31,459 bases of DNA from assembly GCA_964464465.1 (NCBI GenBank), contig CAYXGF010000017.1, positions 1-31,459 on the forward strand, in the 5' to 3' direction. Below the pieces are notes generated by a model. The model ran no database searches. It saw only the letters and a program-made list of their open reading frames with translations, and had not been told where the DNA came from. Source of the DNA: UBA940 sp964464465 (lineage in GTDB: Bacteria; Bacteroidota; Bacteroidia; Bacteroidales; Rikenellaceae). Position numbers and translations under genes: made by a program. Below are positions 1-7,168 of the stretch, piece by piece; the first letter of the stretch is position 1, and each line of letters opens with the position of its first letter.

Positions 1-707
1 AGGCTGGGCGGCAGCGCCACGGTATCCTTTACGTAAAATCCCAAATCGTGGTTTCCCAGCACCGAATACACGCCGCAGGGAGCGCTGATGCGCGAGAGCA
101 TCTCCATAAACGTAGGTGTGAGTTCGCTGTAACGGACATTGACCAAATCGCCGGTCGAGACCACCATATCCGGTTCGAGCATGCGCACAGTATCCACCAG
201 CCGTCCGACGAACCGCTCGGCATTTATCAGCGACCCGATATGCAAATCCGAGAACTGAACTATGCGGAATCCGTCGAAAGCCTGAGGAATGCGCTCTGAG
301 CACACCTCTATTCTTTCCACACGTATTGCGGAGCGTCCGTGCGTGGCACCGGCCGCCATCACGGCTGCGCACACGAGCCCTGCCGCCCATCCTGCCGGAC
401 GGAAGAGGCGCGTGCCGAACCTGCGGTCCATCAGACATCCCGCCACGATGAAAAGTTTAAGCAGCAGGAACATTATGAAGAAGAACGTGCACCACATCAG
501 CAGGTGCATCTGGAACTCGCTCTTGTTATCGAGGAAAAGATATAGCAGAGGTATCGACACCACCAGCAGGTCGGGCAGCGAGATGCACGCAACCAGAGCG
601 GTCTTCAATTCATCCGAACACCGGTACCAGCGTATTCTCAGCCTGTAAAGAGCAACGTCCGCGCACACGGCGGCCGCCAAAAGACATATTCCGAAAAGCA
701 ACATCAT
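1..707 (-). CDS. Membrane-anchored metallophosphoesterase (C-terminus beyond window)
   Basis: The minus-strand frame starting with ATG at 707-705 stays open to the window edge and gives 235 residues. The first ~120 residues hold several hydrophobic stretches (about 1-20, 38-60, 68-92, 105-122), as expected for a multi-pass membrane anchor. The calcineurin-like phosphoesterase core follows with metal-ligand motifs SDLHIG (153-158), GDLVN (186-190) and GNHD (218-221). Family knowledge: such YkuE-like enzymes hydrolyse phosphoesters with a dinuclear metal centre, and some act on UDP-diacylglucosamine or other lipid phosphates; the substrate here cannot be told. The rest of the catalytic domain, including the last histidine motifs, lies outside the window. 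A second ATG directly follows the first, so the start is uncertain by one codon. The gene is divergent from the porin gene. Confidence 0.9.
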   Translation of the reverse strand, partial: MMLLFGICLLAAAVCADVALYRLRIRWYRCSDELKTALVACISLPDLLVVSIPLLYLFLDNKSEFQMHLLMWCTFFFIMFLLLKLFIVAGCLMDRRFGTRLFRPAGWAAGLVCAAVMAAGATHGRSAIRVERIEVCSERIPQAFDGFRIVQFSDLHIGSLINAERFVGRLVDTVRMLEPDMVVSTGDLVNVRYSELTPTFMEMLSRISAPCGVYSVLGNHDLGFYVKDTVALPPS

Positions 708-818
708 ATCCCCGAACCGTTTTCAGCCTGTTTCCAAGGCGCGAAGTTACGAAAAATTCCGGCATATATATTGCATTTATGCTGCCAGCATATGAAACAC
801 GTTATAAAACAGATTTTT

Positions 819-2114
819 ATGAAAAAATTCCTTATTTCGGTCTCGCTGGCGCTCGCATGCCTTGCCTCCGAAGCCCAGAACATGGAGGGCGACTACAAAC
901 CGCACGTGAACATCATCACACGCAAAGGGCACGAACATCACGACGACAATGCACGCGCGATACGCAATGCAGCAAAAATCTACGAGCAAACGCACGTCGG
1001 CGGATTCCAGCAGTCCCACAAGCCCAACTACATATTCTCGTCACACGACAACCGTTTCATGATAGCACTGGGCGGATATGTCAACACCCGCGTGGCATAC
1101 GACATGAAGGGCATAGTGGACGACACTGACTTCGTGACATACGACATTCCCACGGCCGAAAGCTACGCCACACGCCAGAAACTGACGATGGACGCAACCA
1201 CCTCGCGTCTGTTCGTGAAGGCGATAGCCGTCTCCCGCACGCTCGGCAACATAGTCACGTACATCGAGACCGATTTTCGCGGATACCGGGGCGACCTGCG
1301 GCTCAGACTCGCCTACATCTCGTTCAAGGGGTTCATGTTCGGTCGCAACATCACTACGTTCTGCGACCTGGACGCAGGACCCAATACCGTCGACTTCCAG
1401 GGTCCGAACTCTTACAGCGTGCATTACAGCACGATGATTCGCTACGTGCTCCCCATAGGCAAGCATTGGAGCATCGCCGCGGCAGCCGAAATGCCGTCGC
1501 TTAGCGCCACATATCCGGCCGAACTCTTCTCCGGCATTCCGCAACGCGTGCCCGATTTTCCAGTATACGTGCAGTACAGATGGAGCAAGCGCAATCCGAG
1601 TCACATACGGTTCTCCGCCATATTCAGGGACATGTACTACCACGCCGAAGCCACCGGCAAAAACATGGCGCAGTTCGGCTGGGGCGTACAGCTCAGCGGC
1701 AACGTGCGCTTCGCCCGGCGCGTGAACCTCATGTTCAACGGCATATACGGGGAAGGCATAACACCGTATATACAGGACCTGTCCGGCTCGGGACTCGACC
1801 TGGTGCCGCGCAACACCGACAGGCTCTCTATGCAGACGCTTCCCATGTTCGGATTCTTCGCCGCAGCACAGGTCAACATCACTCCGCGCACGTTCATCTC
1901 CGGCGGATACTCATGGGTCAAAGTCGATTCCGGAGACAAGTACCGCACCGAGAATCTTTACAAAGACGCGACATACATCTTCTGCAACATCTTCCACAAC
2001 CTGACCAGCTCGTGCAAGATTGCCGTGGAGTACCTGCACGGCATACGGCAGGACGTCTCGGGAGCGGAAGGCAGCGCCAACAGGGTGCAAGCCATGATTC
2101 AATACAATTTTTAA
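819..2114 (+). CDS. Outer-membrane beta-barrel protein, DcaP/porin-like
   Basis: A 431-residue protein. The ATG at 819 is chosen over an upstream in-frame ATG at 771 because it begins a clean signal peptide (MKKFLISVSLALACLASEA, cleavage near residue 19). The mature protein has a short polar N-terminal segment, then alternating hydrophobic/polar strands rich in Tyr, Phe, Arg and Gly, and it ends in Asn-Phe; a terminal aromatic residue is the usual outer-membrane insertion signal. The features 'GGYVNTRVAYD', a conserved 'FGRNITTFCD' strand turn and many arginines resemble DcaP-type trimeric porins, which pass anionic small molecules. The assignment as a barrel is firm; the DcaP label and substrate are inferred. 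It is apparently monocistronic. No clear terminator separates it from the next promoter, which begins about 11 nt after its stop. Confidence 0.7.
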   Translation: MKKFLISVSLALACLASEAQNMEGDYKPHVNIITRKGHEHHDDNARAIRNAAKIYEQTHVGGFQQSHKPNYIFSSHDNRFMIALGGYVNTRVAYDMKGIVDDTDFVTYDIPTAESYATRQKLTMDATTSRLFVKAIAVSRTLGNIVTYIETDFRGYRGDLRLRLAYISFKGFMFGRNITTFCDLDAGPNTVDFQGPNSYSVHYSTMIRYVLPIGKHWSIAAAAEMPSLSATYPAELFSGIPQRVPDFPVYVQYRWSKRNPSHIRFSAIFRDMYYHAEATGKNMAQFGWGVQLSGNVRFARRVNLMFNGIYGEGITPYIQDLSGSGLDLVPRNTDRLSMQTLPMFGFFAAAQVNITPRTFISGGYSWVKVDSGDKYRTENLYKDATYIFCNIFHNLTSSCKIAVEYLHGIRQDVSGAEGSANRVQAMIQYNF

Positions 2115-2124
2115 CGCCTGAAAA

Positions 2125-2156
2125 TTTGGCGGATAAAAAATCTTGACATATATTTG
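2125..2156 (+). promoter_or_regulatory. Bacteroidetes-type promoter of the trpB leader
   Basis: TTTG at 2125-2128, a 20-nt spacer, then TATATTTG at 2149-2156 matches the Bacteroidetes consensus TTTG-N19-21-TAnnTTTG exactly. Transcription should start near 2163, leaving a leader of about 205 nt before trpB. Confidence 0.8.
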
Positions 2157-2186
2157 TACGTCTGAAACAGTTATCGGAACTTCTTT

Positions 2187-2246
2187 ATGGGAAATTTCAA
2201 AATACACGCATGGTGGTGGCAATCGTTGGAGCAAGGTAAACAATGA
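2187..2246 (+). CDS. trpL: Trp leader peptide (19 aa, three consecutive Trp)
   Basis: The ATG at 2187 opens a 19-codon frame ending in TGA at 2244-2246, with residues MGNFKIHAWWWQSLEQGKQ. Three consecutive TGG codons lie at 2211-2219. The ORF sits about 25 nt after the predicted transcription start and upstream of a gene for a tryptophan synthase beta-like enzyme. It overlaps at its 3' end (2235-2245) a segment able to sequester the attenuator terminator. By analogy with leader-peptide attenuation, ribosome stalling at the Trp codons during Trp shortage should favour read-through. The symbol is by analogy of role, not homology. Confidence 0.85.
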   Translation: MGNFKIHAWWWQSLEQGKQ

Positions 2247-2301
2247 TTGACATTCGGCATGCATGTATGCGACATAAATAAAACGAATCCCGTTGTTTAC
2301 C
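2235..2301 (+). promoter_or_regulatory. Antiterminator helix of the Trp attenuator
   Basis: GGTAAACAATG at 2235-2245 (end of the leader ORF) pairs with CGTTGTTTACC at 2291-2301, giving 11 bp with one G-U pair. The downstream strand is also the 5' arm of the terminator, so the two structures exclude each other. A ribosome stalled at 2211-2219 would leave 2235-2245 free, whereas one reaching the stop codon would cover it. A small hairpin around 2259-2272 lies in the loop. Confidence 0.75.
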
Positions 2302-2322
2302 AGAGTAAACGGCGGGATTTTT
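2286..2322 (+). terminator. Attenuator terminator upstream of trpB
   Basis: Arms 2286-2300 and 2305-2319 form a 15-bp stem with two G-U pairs and a 4-nt loop, followed by T residues through 2322. It lies in the leader, about 48 nt before the trpB start codon, so it acts as a conditional terminator rather than ending the upstream gene. Confidence 0.85.
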
Positions 2323-2369
2323 CATTAATAGATTTCTAATCGTCAAATTTTAAATAAAAAACAGAACTC

Positions 2370-3734
2370 ATGACAAGAACCAAAAAATTCCAGCTTACGG
2401 ACCAGCAGCTGCCTACCCAATGGTACAACATCGTGGCTGACATGCCCAACAAACCGCTGCCGCCGCTGAATCCGGCAACAAAACAGCCCGTCACCAAAGA
2501 GATGATGTCGGCAATTTTCGCCGAGGAGCTGATGGACCAGGAGATGTCGACCGAGAGGTACATCGATATTCCGGACCAGGTGCAGGACCTGTACAAGATA
2601 TGGAGAAGCACTCCGCTTGTAAGGGCCTACAACCTCGAAAAGGCTCTCGACACCCCCGCAAAAATATATTTCAAGAACGAGGGCGTATCCCCGGCCGGCT
2701 CGCACAAGCCCAACACAGCCATTCCGCAGGCATACTACAACTACAAGCAGGGCATCAAGCATCTGACCACCGAAACAGGCGCCGGACAGTGGGGCTCGGC
2801 CATATCGCTGGCCGCCCAGTATTTCGGCATCGACCTTAAAGTGTTCATGGTCAAGGTCAGCTTCAATCAGAAACCGTACCGCAAGCTGATGATGAACACC
2901 TGGGGCGCCGACGTATATGCCTCGCCCAGCGAGATTACCGAAGCCGGACGCGCTGCTCTCGCAGCCGACCCGAACTGCTCCGGCTCTCTGGGACTGGCAA
3001 TCTCCGAAGCGGTCGAAATGGCTGTCAAGGACCCCGAAAGCACACGCTACTGTCTGGGCAGCGTACTCAACCACGTGCTTCTGCATCAGACCGTAATCGG
3101 ACAGGAGGCTCTGGCGCAGATGGAGATGGCAGGCGACTATCCCGACATCGTAATCGGATGTTTCGGCGGAGGCAGCAACTTCGCAGGTATCGGATTCCCG
3201 TTCCTCAGAGGCAATTTGACGGAAGGCAAGACCACACGAGTAATAGCCGTGGAGCCCGAAAGCTGCCCGAAACTCACCCGCGGAACATTCCAGTACGATT
3301 TCGGCGACGTGGCCGGATTCACACCGCTCATCCCGATGTACACGCTCGGACACAACTTCCAGCCGGCCGACATCCACGCAGGAGGCCTGCGCTATCACGG
3401 TGCCGGTTCTATCGTAAGCCAGCTGCTCAAAGACAAGCTCATCGAGGCGCAGTCCATTCCGCAGTTGGAGACTCTCGCCGCAGGCGTGCTCTTCTCCAAG
3501 ACGGAAGGAATCATCCCTGCTCCTGAATCGACACACGCAATCGCCGCAACGATTCGTGAGGCGCTCAAAGCCAAAGAGGAGGGAACACCGAAGACGATTC
3601 TGTTCAACCTCTCGGGACACGGCTTGGTCGACCTTTACGCCTACGAGCAATACTTCGCCGGAAATCTGAAAAACTACAAGGTGACGGACGAGGAAATATC
3701 CAAAACCATCGCCCAGCTCGAAAAGATTGTCTGA
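2370..3734 (+). CDS. trpB: TrpB-like PLP enzyme (stand-alone tryptophan synthase beta, TrpB2 type)
   Basis: A 454-residue fold-type II PLP enzyme. The PLP lysine is K113 in the motif GSHKPNTA (110-117), preceded by 'GRPTPL'-like WRSTPLVRA. The glycine-rich phosphate-binding loop is CFGGGSNF in the C-terminal half. The long N-terminal extension and length over 450 aa match the TrpB2/TIGR01415 branch rather than the ~400-aa TrpB1 found with TrpA. Family knowledge: it condenses indole with serine to form L-tryptophan. No trpA or other trp gene adjoins it, so it may work on free or salvaged indole. The upstream Trp-codon attenuator is independent support that its product is linked to tryptophan supply. 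A strong terminator follows. Confidence 0.92.
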   Translation: MTRTKKFQLTDQQLPTQWYNIVADMPNKPLPPLNPATKQPVTKEMMSAIFAEELMDQEMSTERYIDIPDQVQDLYKIWRSTPLVRAYNLEKALDTPAKIYFKNEGVSPAGSHKPNTAIPQAYYNYKQGIKHLTTETGAGQWGSAISLAAQYFGIDLKVFMVKVSFNQKPYRKLMMNTWGADVYASPSEITEAGRAALAADPNCSGSLGLAISEAVEMAVKDPESTRYCLGSVLNHVLLHQTVIGQEALAQMEMAGDYPDIVIGCFGGGSNFAGIGFPFLRGNLTEGKTTRVIAVEPESCPKLTRGTFQYDFGDVAGFTPLIPMYTLGHNFQPADIHAGGLRYHGAGSIVSQLLKDKLIEAQSIPQLETLAAGVLFSKTEGIIPAPESTHAIAATIREALKAKEEGTPKTILFNLSGHGLVDLYAYEQYFAGNLKNYKVTDEEISKTIAQLEKIV

Positions 3735-3751
3735 CGCGACTTCACGCTGAC

Positions 3752-3791
3752 AAATTAAAAAGTCCCGAATTTTTTCGGGACTTTTTTAATT
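3752..3791 (+). terminator. Rho-independent terminator after trpB
   Basis: A near-perfect inverted repeat (core AAAGTCCCG / CGGGACTTT, extended by A/T arms) with a T-rich loop and a T6 run follows the trpB stop by about 20 nt. Confidence 0.9.
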
Positions 3792-4008
3792 TGTGCACGG
3801 ATATTGGGTTAACCGGACATAAACAAAAACGGCAATATCCGGCTCGACCTTGCAGGATGCGTGTCGTAGCCTGCGGAAAGAGCGCAGCGAGCCTCCGCGT
3901 GACATAGGCTGCGGGCCGCAGGTTACAAGCCGTTCACGCTACGAGCTTAAAGCAGATGGTTTTAAATAAAAATACTGCGGTTTATTTCTTTCGCCGCACG
4001 AGTTTGTC
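3792..4008. repeat. Structured GC-rich intergenic element, REP-like
   Basis: No ORF is supported here. Nested inverted repeats are visible: GTAGCCTGCGG (3866-3876) with CCGCAGGTTAC (3916-3926), and inside them CGCAGC (3883-3888) with GCTGCG (3908-3913). The element ends in GCTTAAAGCAGAT (3945-3957), which recurs with one change at 21878-21890 after another structured stretch. Its role is unknown. Confidence 0.4.
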
Positions 4009-4016
4009 TATATTTG
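4009..4016 (+). promoter_or_regulatory. Promoter -7 element (TATATTTG) of DUF4491-rarA
   Basis: TATATTTG at 4009-4016 fits TAnnTTTG, placing transcription start near 4023, about 20 nt before the ATG at 4042. The -33 box is weak (TTTC near 3989-3992). Confidence 0.6.
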
Positions 4017-4041
4017 TACTTCATAAAACATTCGGTTGAAA

Positions 4042-4353
4042 ATGGAATTCATCGAAACGCACAATCTTACCGGACTGCTGATAGGAGCGGCAACATTCCT
4101 CATTATCGGCCTTTTCCATCCGATAGTCATAAAAGGAGAATATTACTTCGGCGTAGGGTGCTGGTGGGCATTTCTGGTTGCCGGAGCAGCGCTTATTGCG
4201 GCGGCGATAGCCGTGCGCAGCGTACTGTGGTCATCGCTGTGCGGCGTGACGGCATTCTCGTGTCTGTGGAGCATCGGCGAACTATTCGAACAGCGGCGCA
4301 GAGTGGATAAAGGATGGTTCCCGAGCAATCCGAAGCGAAAAAAACGAAAGTAA
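4042..4353 (+). CDS. DUF4491 family small membrane protein
   Basis: A 103-residue protein with about three hydrophobic helices (roughly residues 9-29, 40-62, 64-82) and a basic C-terminus (PKRKKRK). The conserved pattern 'GLFHPIVIKGEYYFG..CWW' followed by 'FSCLWSIGELFEQRRRVDKGWFPSNPKR' is characteristic of DUF4491, a family found mainly in Bacteroidetes and of unknown function. The ATG at 4042 is preferred; an in-frame TTG two codons upstream is the only alternative nearby. It is three bases upstream of rarA, so the two are very likely co-transcribed, but no functional link is evident. Confidence 0.85.
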   Translation: MEFIETHNLTGLLIGAATFLIIGLFHPIVIKGEYYFGVGCWWAFLVAGAALIAAAIAVRSVLWSSLCGVTAFSCLWSIGELFEQRRRVDKGWFPSNPKRKKRK

Positions 4354-4356
4354 AAA

Positions 4357-5634
4357 ATGAGCAATATTCCTCTCGCGGAGAGACTGCGGCCAAGGAGTCT
4401 CGACCAATACATAGGCCAGAGCCATCTGGTCGGACCGGACGGCGTGTTCAAACGGTTTCTGGATTCGGGCAACGTGCCGTCATTCATACTGTGGGGCCCT
4501 CCCGGCGTCGGAAAAACTACGCTCGCCCAGCTCGTGGCCAGTGCGCTTAACCGGCCGTTCCACACCCTGTCCGCCATAAGCTCGGGCGTAAAGGACATAC
4601 GCGAAGTTCTCGACAAGGCCCGGCAGCAGAGGTTCTTCGGCACACCGTCGCCATTCCTCTTCATCGACGAGATACACCGCTTCAACAAAAGCCAGCAGGA
4701 CTCCCTGCTCGGTGCGGTCGAGCAAGGCATCGTCACGCTCATCGGAGCAACGACCGAGAATCCGTCGTTCGAGGTCATCTCCCCGCTCCTGTCCCGCTGT
4801 CAGGTCTACGTACTGAAAGCCATGACCGACCCGGAGTTGCAGACGCTGTTAGACAGGGCGATAAATTCCGACACATACCTCAGGGAGCGCAAAGTCACAG
4901 TCGAACAGACCGACGCGCTGTTCCGCTTCGCGGGAGGCGACGCACGCAAGCTGCTGAACATACTGGATATAATAGCCGGAGCCACCGACGGGGAAATAAT
5001 AATTTCGGACAAGAAAGTCACCGAATGTCTGCAACAGAACATCGCCCTGTACGACAAAAACGGAGAGCAGCACTACGACGTGATATCGGCATTCATAAAG
5101 AGCGTTCGAGGAAGCGACCCGAACGCCGCCATATACTATCTTGCCCGCATGCTGGCCGGCGGAGAGGAGCCTCGGTTCATCGCGCGGCGGCTGGTGATAC
5201 TCGCCTCGGAGGATATCGGACTCGCCAATCCCAACGCACTGCTTCTCGCCAACGCATGTTTCGACACGGTGCATAAAATCGGCATGCCCGAGGCCCGCAT
5301 AACTCTGGCCGAAACAACCATATATCTTGCCACAAGCCCCAAAAGCAACTCGGCATACCGGGCTATCGACGAAGCTCTCGCACTTGTCGGACACGACACT
5401 ACGGCCCGGCCCGTGCCACTGCACCTGCGCAACGCACCGACACGGCTCATGTCGGAGCAGGGATATGGCAAAGGATACAAGTACGCGCACGATTTCGAGG
5501 GGCATTTCGCCTCCATGGAGTTCATGCCGGCGGGTCTGAGCGGCAAAAAATTCTACACGCCGGACTGCGGAAACCCCACCGAAGCGAAAATCGGACAGCG
5601 CATCATGGAGCTGTGGAAGGACAAGTACCGGTAA
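4357..5634 (+). CDS. rarA: Replication-associated recombination protein RarA (MgsA), AAA+ ATPase
   Basis: A 425-residue AAA+ protein. The N-terminus 'PLAERLRPRSLDQYIGQ' is the family signature shared with clamp-loader and RuvB-like ATPases. Walker A is GPPGVGKT (47-54), Walker B is FIDEIHRF (102-109), sensor 1 is GATTENPSF and sensor 2 is GDARKLLN. The C-terminal helical domain (GMPEARITLAETTIYLA...) drives tetramerisation in known RarA proteins. Family knowledge: RarA acts at stalled replication forks and unwinds DNA ends near SSB-covered gaps. Length and domain order are normal. It is transcribed behind the DUF4491 gene. Confidence 0.96.
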   Translation: MSNIPLAERLRPRSLDQYIGQSHLVGPDGVFKRFLDSGNVPSFILWGPPGVGKTTLAQLVASALNRPFHTLSAISSGVKDIREVLDKARQQRFFGTPSPFLFIDEIHRFNKSQQDSLLGAVEQGIVTLIGATTENPSFEVISPLLSRCQVYVLKAMTDPELQTLLDRAINSDTYLRERKVTVEQTDALFRFAGGDARKLLNILDIIAGATDGEIIISDKKVTECLQQNIALYDKNGEQHYDVISAFIKSVRGSDPNAAIYYLARMLAGGEEPRFIARRLVILASEDIGLANPNALLLANACFDTVHKIGMPEARITLAETTIYLATSPKSNSAYRAIDEALALVGHDTTARPVPLHLRNAPTRLMSEQGYGKGYKYAHDFEGHFASMEFMPAGLSGKKFYTPDCGNPTEAKIGQRIMELWKDKYR

Positions 5635-5740
5635 GCGGCTCCTTCTCCCCCTTCCACGGGCCGCGCATGCGCGGAAAAACACCGGCATGTCTTTCTGGCA
5701 CAAACATTAAGACAAAAAAGAACAATCGCGGCGCCGCAAG

Positions 5741-5771
5741 ATTGGATTATAGATATTATCTATTATCTTTG
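5741..5771 (+). promoter_or_regulatory. Promoter of oxyR
   Basis: ATTG (5741-5744, one mismatch to TTTG), a 19-nt spacer, and TATCTTTG (5764-5771) place the start about 20 nt before the oxyR ATG, giving a very short leader. Confidence 0.6.
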
Positions 5772-5794
5772 CCTTGTCGATAAGTCGGACTACT

Positions 5795-6691
5795 ATGACC
5801 ATAATTCAACTCGAATATCTGTTGGCCGTCGCCAACTGCGGAAGTTTCTCACAGGCCGCCGACATATGTTTCGTCACGCAGCCGTCGCTGAGTATGCAGA
5901 TAAAAAACCTCGAAGAGGAGCTCGGCGTGGTGTTGCTGGACCGCTCGAAAAAACCCGTAATACCGACCGAAGCCGGAGATGTGGTACTCAAAAACGCACG
6001 CGAGGCTATCAAGGCGTACAACTATGTCAAGGAGTCGGTCAAGGAGCTAAAAGGCGAAATCTCAGGCTCGCTGCGCCTCGGCGTCATTCCGACCGTAGCT
6101 CCGTATCTGCTGCACCGGTTCATTCCCTCGTTCATAAAGAAATATCCGAAAGTGGAGCTCGAAGTCAAGGAGATGGAAACGCTCGAAATATGCCGCGCAC
6201 TGGAAAAGGACAATCTCGACGTAGCGATAATTTCGAGCGGAACAACTCCCGAGGGCATCATGGAATACGAACTGTTCAACGACAGGTTCTTCGCATACGT
6301 ATCGCCCTCGTGCGACCTGTTCGAGCGCAGCAACGTCCGAATCGAGGACATAGACCCGCGCCAGCTGATACTGCTGTCGCCGGGGCACTGCCTCCGGAAC
6401 CAGGTGCTGGAACTGTGCCAGGGAAGATACGCATCGCAAGGCAAATACAGATTCGAGAGCAACTCGCTGGATACGCTGATGCACATCGTAGACTGCACAT
6501 CGTGCATAACCGTAATCCCGGAGATGGCCACGCACTACATACCCGAGCAGCGCCGCCAGCAGGTCAAGACCCTCGCCAAAGGAGCCGCATCGCGCAAAAT
6601 AGCTCTGGCCGTAAGGCGGACATATGTCAAGCACTCAATCATATCGGCCCTGCGCGAGGCCATACTCGGCACCGCCGCGCAGATTGAATAG
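5795..6691 (+). CDS. oxyR: Hydrogen peroxide-sensing LysR-family regulator OxyR
   Basis: A 298-residue LysR-type transcriptional regulator. The winged helix-turn-helix spans residues 1-60 (LEYLLAVANCGSFSQAADICFVTQPSLSMQIKNLEEELGV), followed by a substrate/redox-sensing domain. The motif GHCLRNQVLELC places cysteines at residues 199 and 208, the same numbers and spacing as the redox pair of E. coli OxyR, so peroxide sensing by a reversible disulphide is strongly suggested. Family knowledge: oxidised OxyR activates catalase, Dps and peroxidase genes. None of these adjoins it here, so it acts in trans. The ATG at 5795 is chosen because an in-frame TTG at 5774 overlaps the expected transcription start region and adds residues absent from the family. 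Confidence 0.92.
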   Translation: MTIIQLEYLLAVANCGSFSQAADICFVTQPSLSMQIKNLEEELGVVLLDRSKKPVIPTEAGDVVLKNAREAIKAYNYVKESVKELKGEISGSLRLGVIPTVAPYLLHRFIPSFIKKYPKVELEVKEMETLEICRALEKDNLDVAIISSGTTPEGIMEYELFNDRFFAYVSPSCDLFERSNVRIEDIDPRQLILLSPGHCLRNQVLELCQGRYASQGKYRFESNSLDTLMHIVDCTSCITVIPEMATHYIPEQRRQQVKTLAKGAASRKIALAVRRTYVKHSIISALREAILGTAAQIE

Positions 6692-6752
6692 ACACACCGG
6701 TGCGGAACCGAACCGATGCGCGTCGCAAATAAAACCTGCGCCGCGCAATTTT

Positions 6753-6786
6753 TTTGCAGGATATTTGTTTATATTTCGTAACTTTG
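6753..6786 (+). promoter_or_regulatory. Promoter of the rsfS-ftsH operon
   Basis: TAACTTTG at 6779-6786 matches TAnnTTTG. Candidate -33 boxes are TTTG at 6753-6756 (22-nt spacer) and 6764-6767 (too close). The predicted start leaves roughly 15 nt before the rsfS ATG. Confidence 0.55.
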
Positions 6787-6808
6787 CTGGTTGTAACGGA
6801 AAATATAC

Positions 6809-7159
6809 ATGGACAAACTTTTAGAAACAATCGTAGAGGCTATTCAGGAGAAAAAAGGCCAGAACATCATTTCGCTCGACCTTCGCAAGATAGACGGGGC
6901 AATATGCTCGCACTTCGTGGTGTGCAACGCCGACTCCACCACACAAGTGGGCGCGATAGCCGCCGGAATAGAAGAAAAAGTGCTGACACAGACCGGCCAG
7001 AACGTATGGAGAGTGGACGGTGCGACAAACTCGCTGTGGATTGCTATGGACTACATCGACATAGTGGTGCATATCTTCCAGACGCCGCTCAGAGACTTCT
7101 ACAAACTCGAACAGCTCTGGGCCGATGCCCCGAAAACAGAATACCGAAGCGAAGAATAG
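6809..7159 (+). CDS. rsfS: Ribosome silencing factor RsfS (YbeB/Iojap)
   Basis: A 116-residue protein covering the whole RsfS domain: 'AIQEKKGQNIISLDLRKIDGAICSHFVVCNADSTTQVGAIA' then 'WRVDGATNSLWIAMDYIDIVVHIFQTPLRDFYKLEQLWADAP', including the usual D-Y/F-I-D-I/V-V-V-H-I-F and Y-LE-LW-DA motifs. Family knowledge: RsfS binds uL14 on the large ribosomal subunit and blocks subunit joining when nutrients are short. It starts a six-gene run with gaps of 5-11 nt and lies 9 nt before ftsH, an arrangement common in Bacteroidetes. Confidence 0.95.
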   Translation: MDKLLETIVEAIQEKKGQNIISLDLRKIDGAICSHFVVCNADSTTQVGAIAAGIEEKVLTQTGQNVWRVDGATNSLWIAMDYIDIVVHIFQTPLRDFYKLEQLWADAPKTEYRSEE

Positions 7160-7168
7160 GAATTACGC

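Noticed and set aside
289..648. Plus-strand ORFs at the left end
   Set aside because: They are opposite the metallophosphoesterase frame, which shows DLH, GDLVN and GNHD motifs and runs to the window edge; the plus-strand products are Arg/Ser/His-rich without motifs.
2343..3650. Long open frame (435 codons) antisense to trpB
   Set aside because: The plus-strand TrpB-like protein has clear PLP motifs. The antisense frame has no recognisable motif and Cys/Arg/Val-rich composition typical of a reverse-complement shadow in GC-rich DNA.
5664..5682. Palindrome CCGCGCATGCGCGG after rarA as a terminator
   Set aside because: It is followed by A residues rather than T residues on the plus strand, so it does not look like an intrinsic terminator for rarA.
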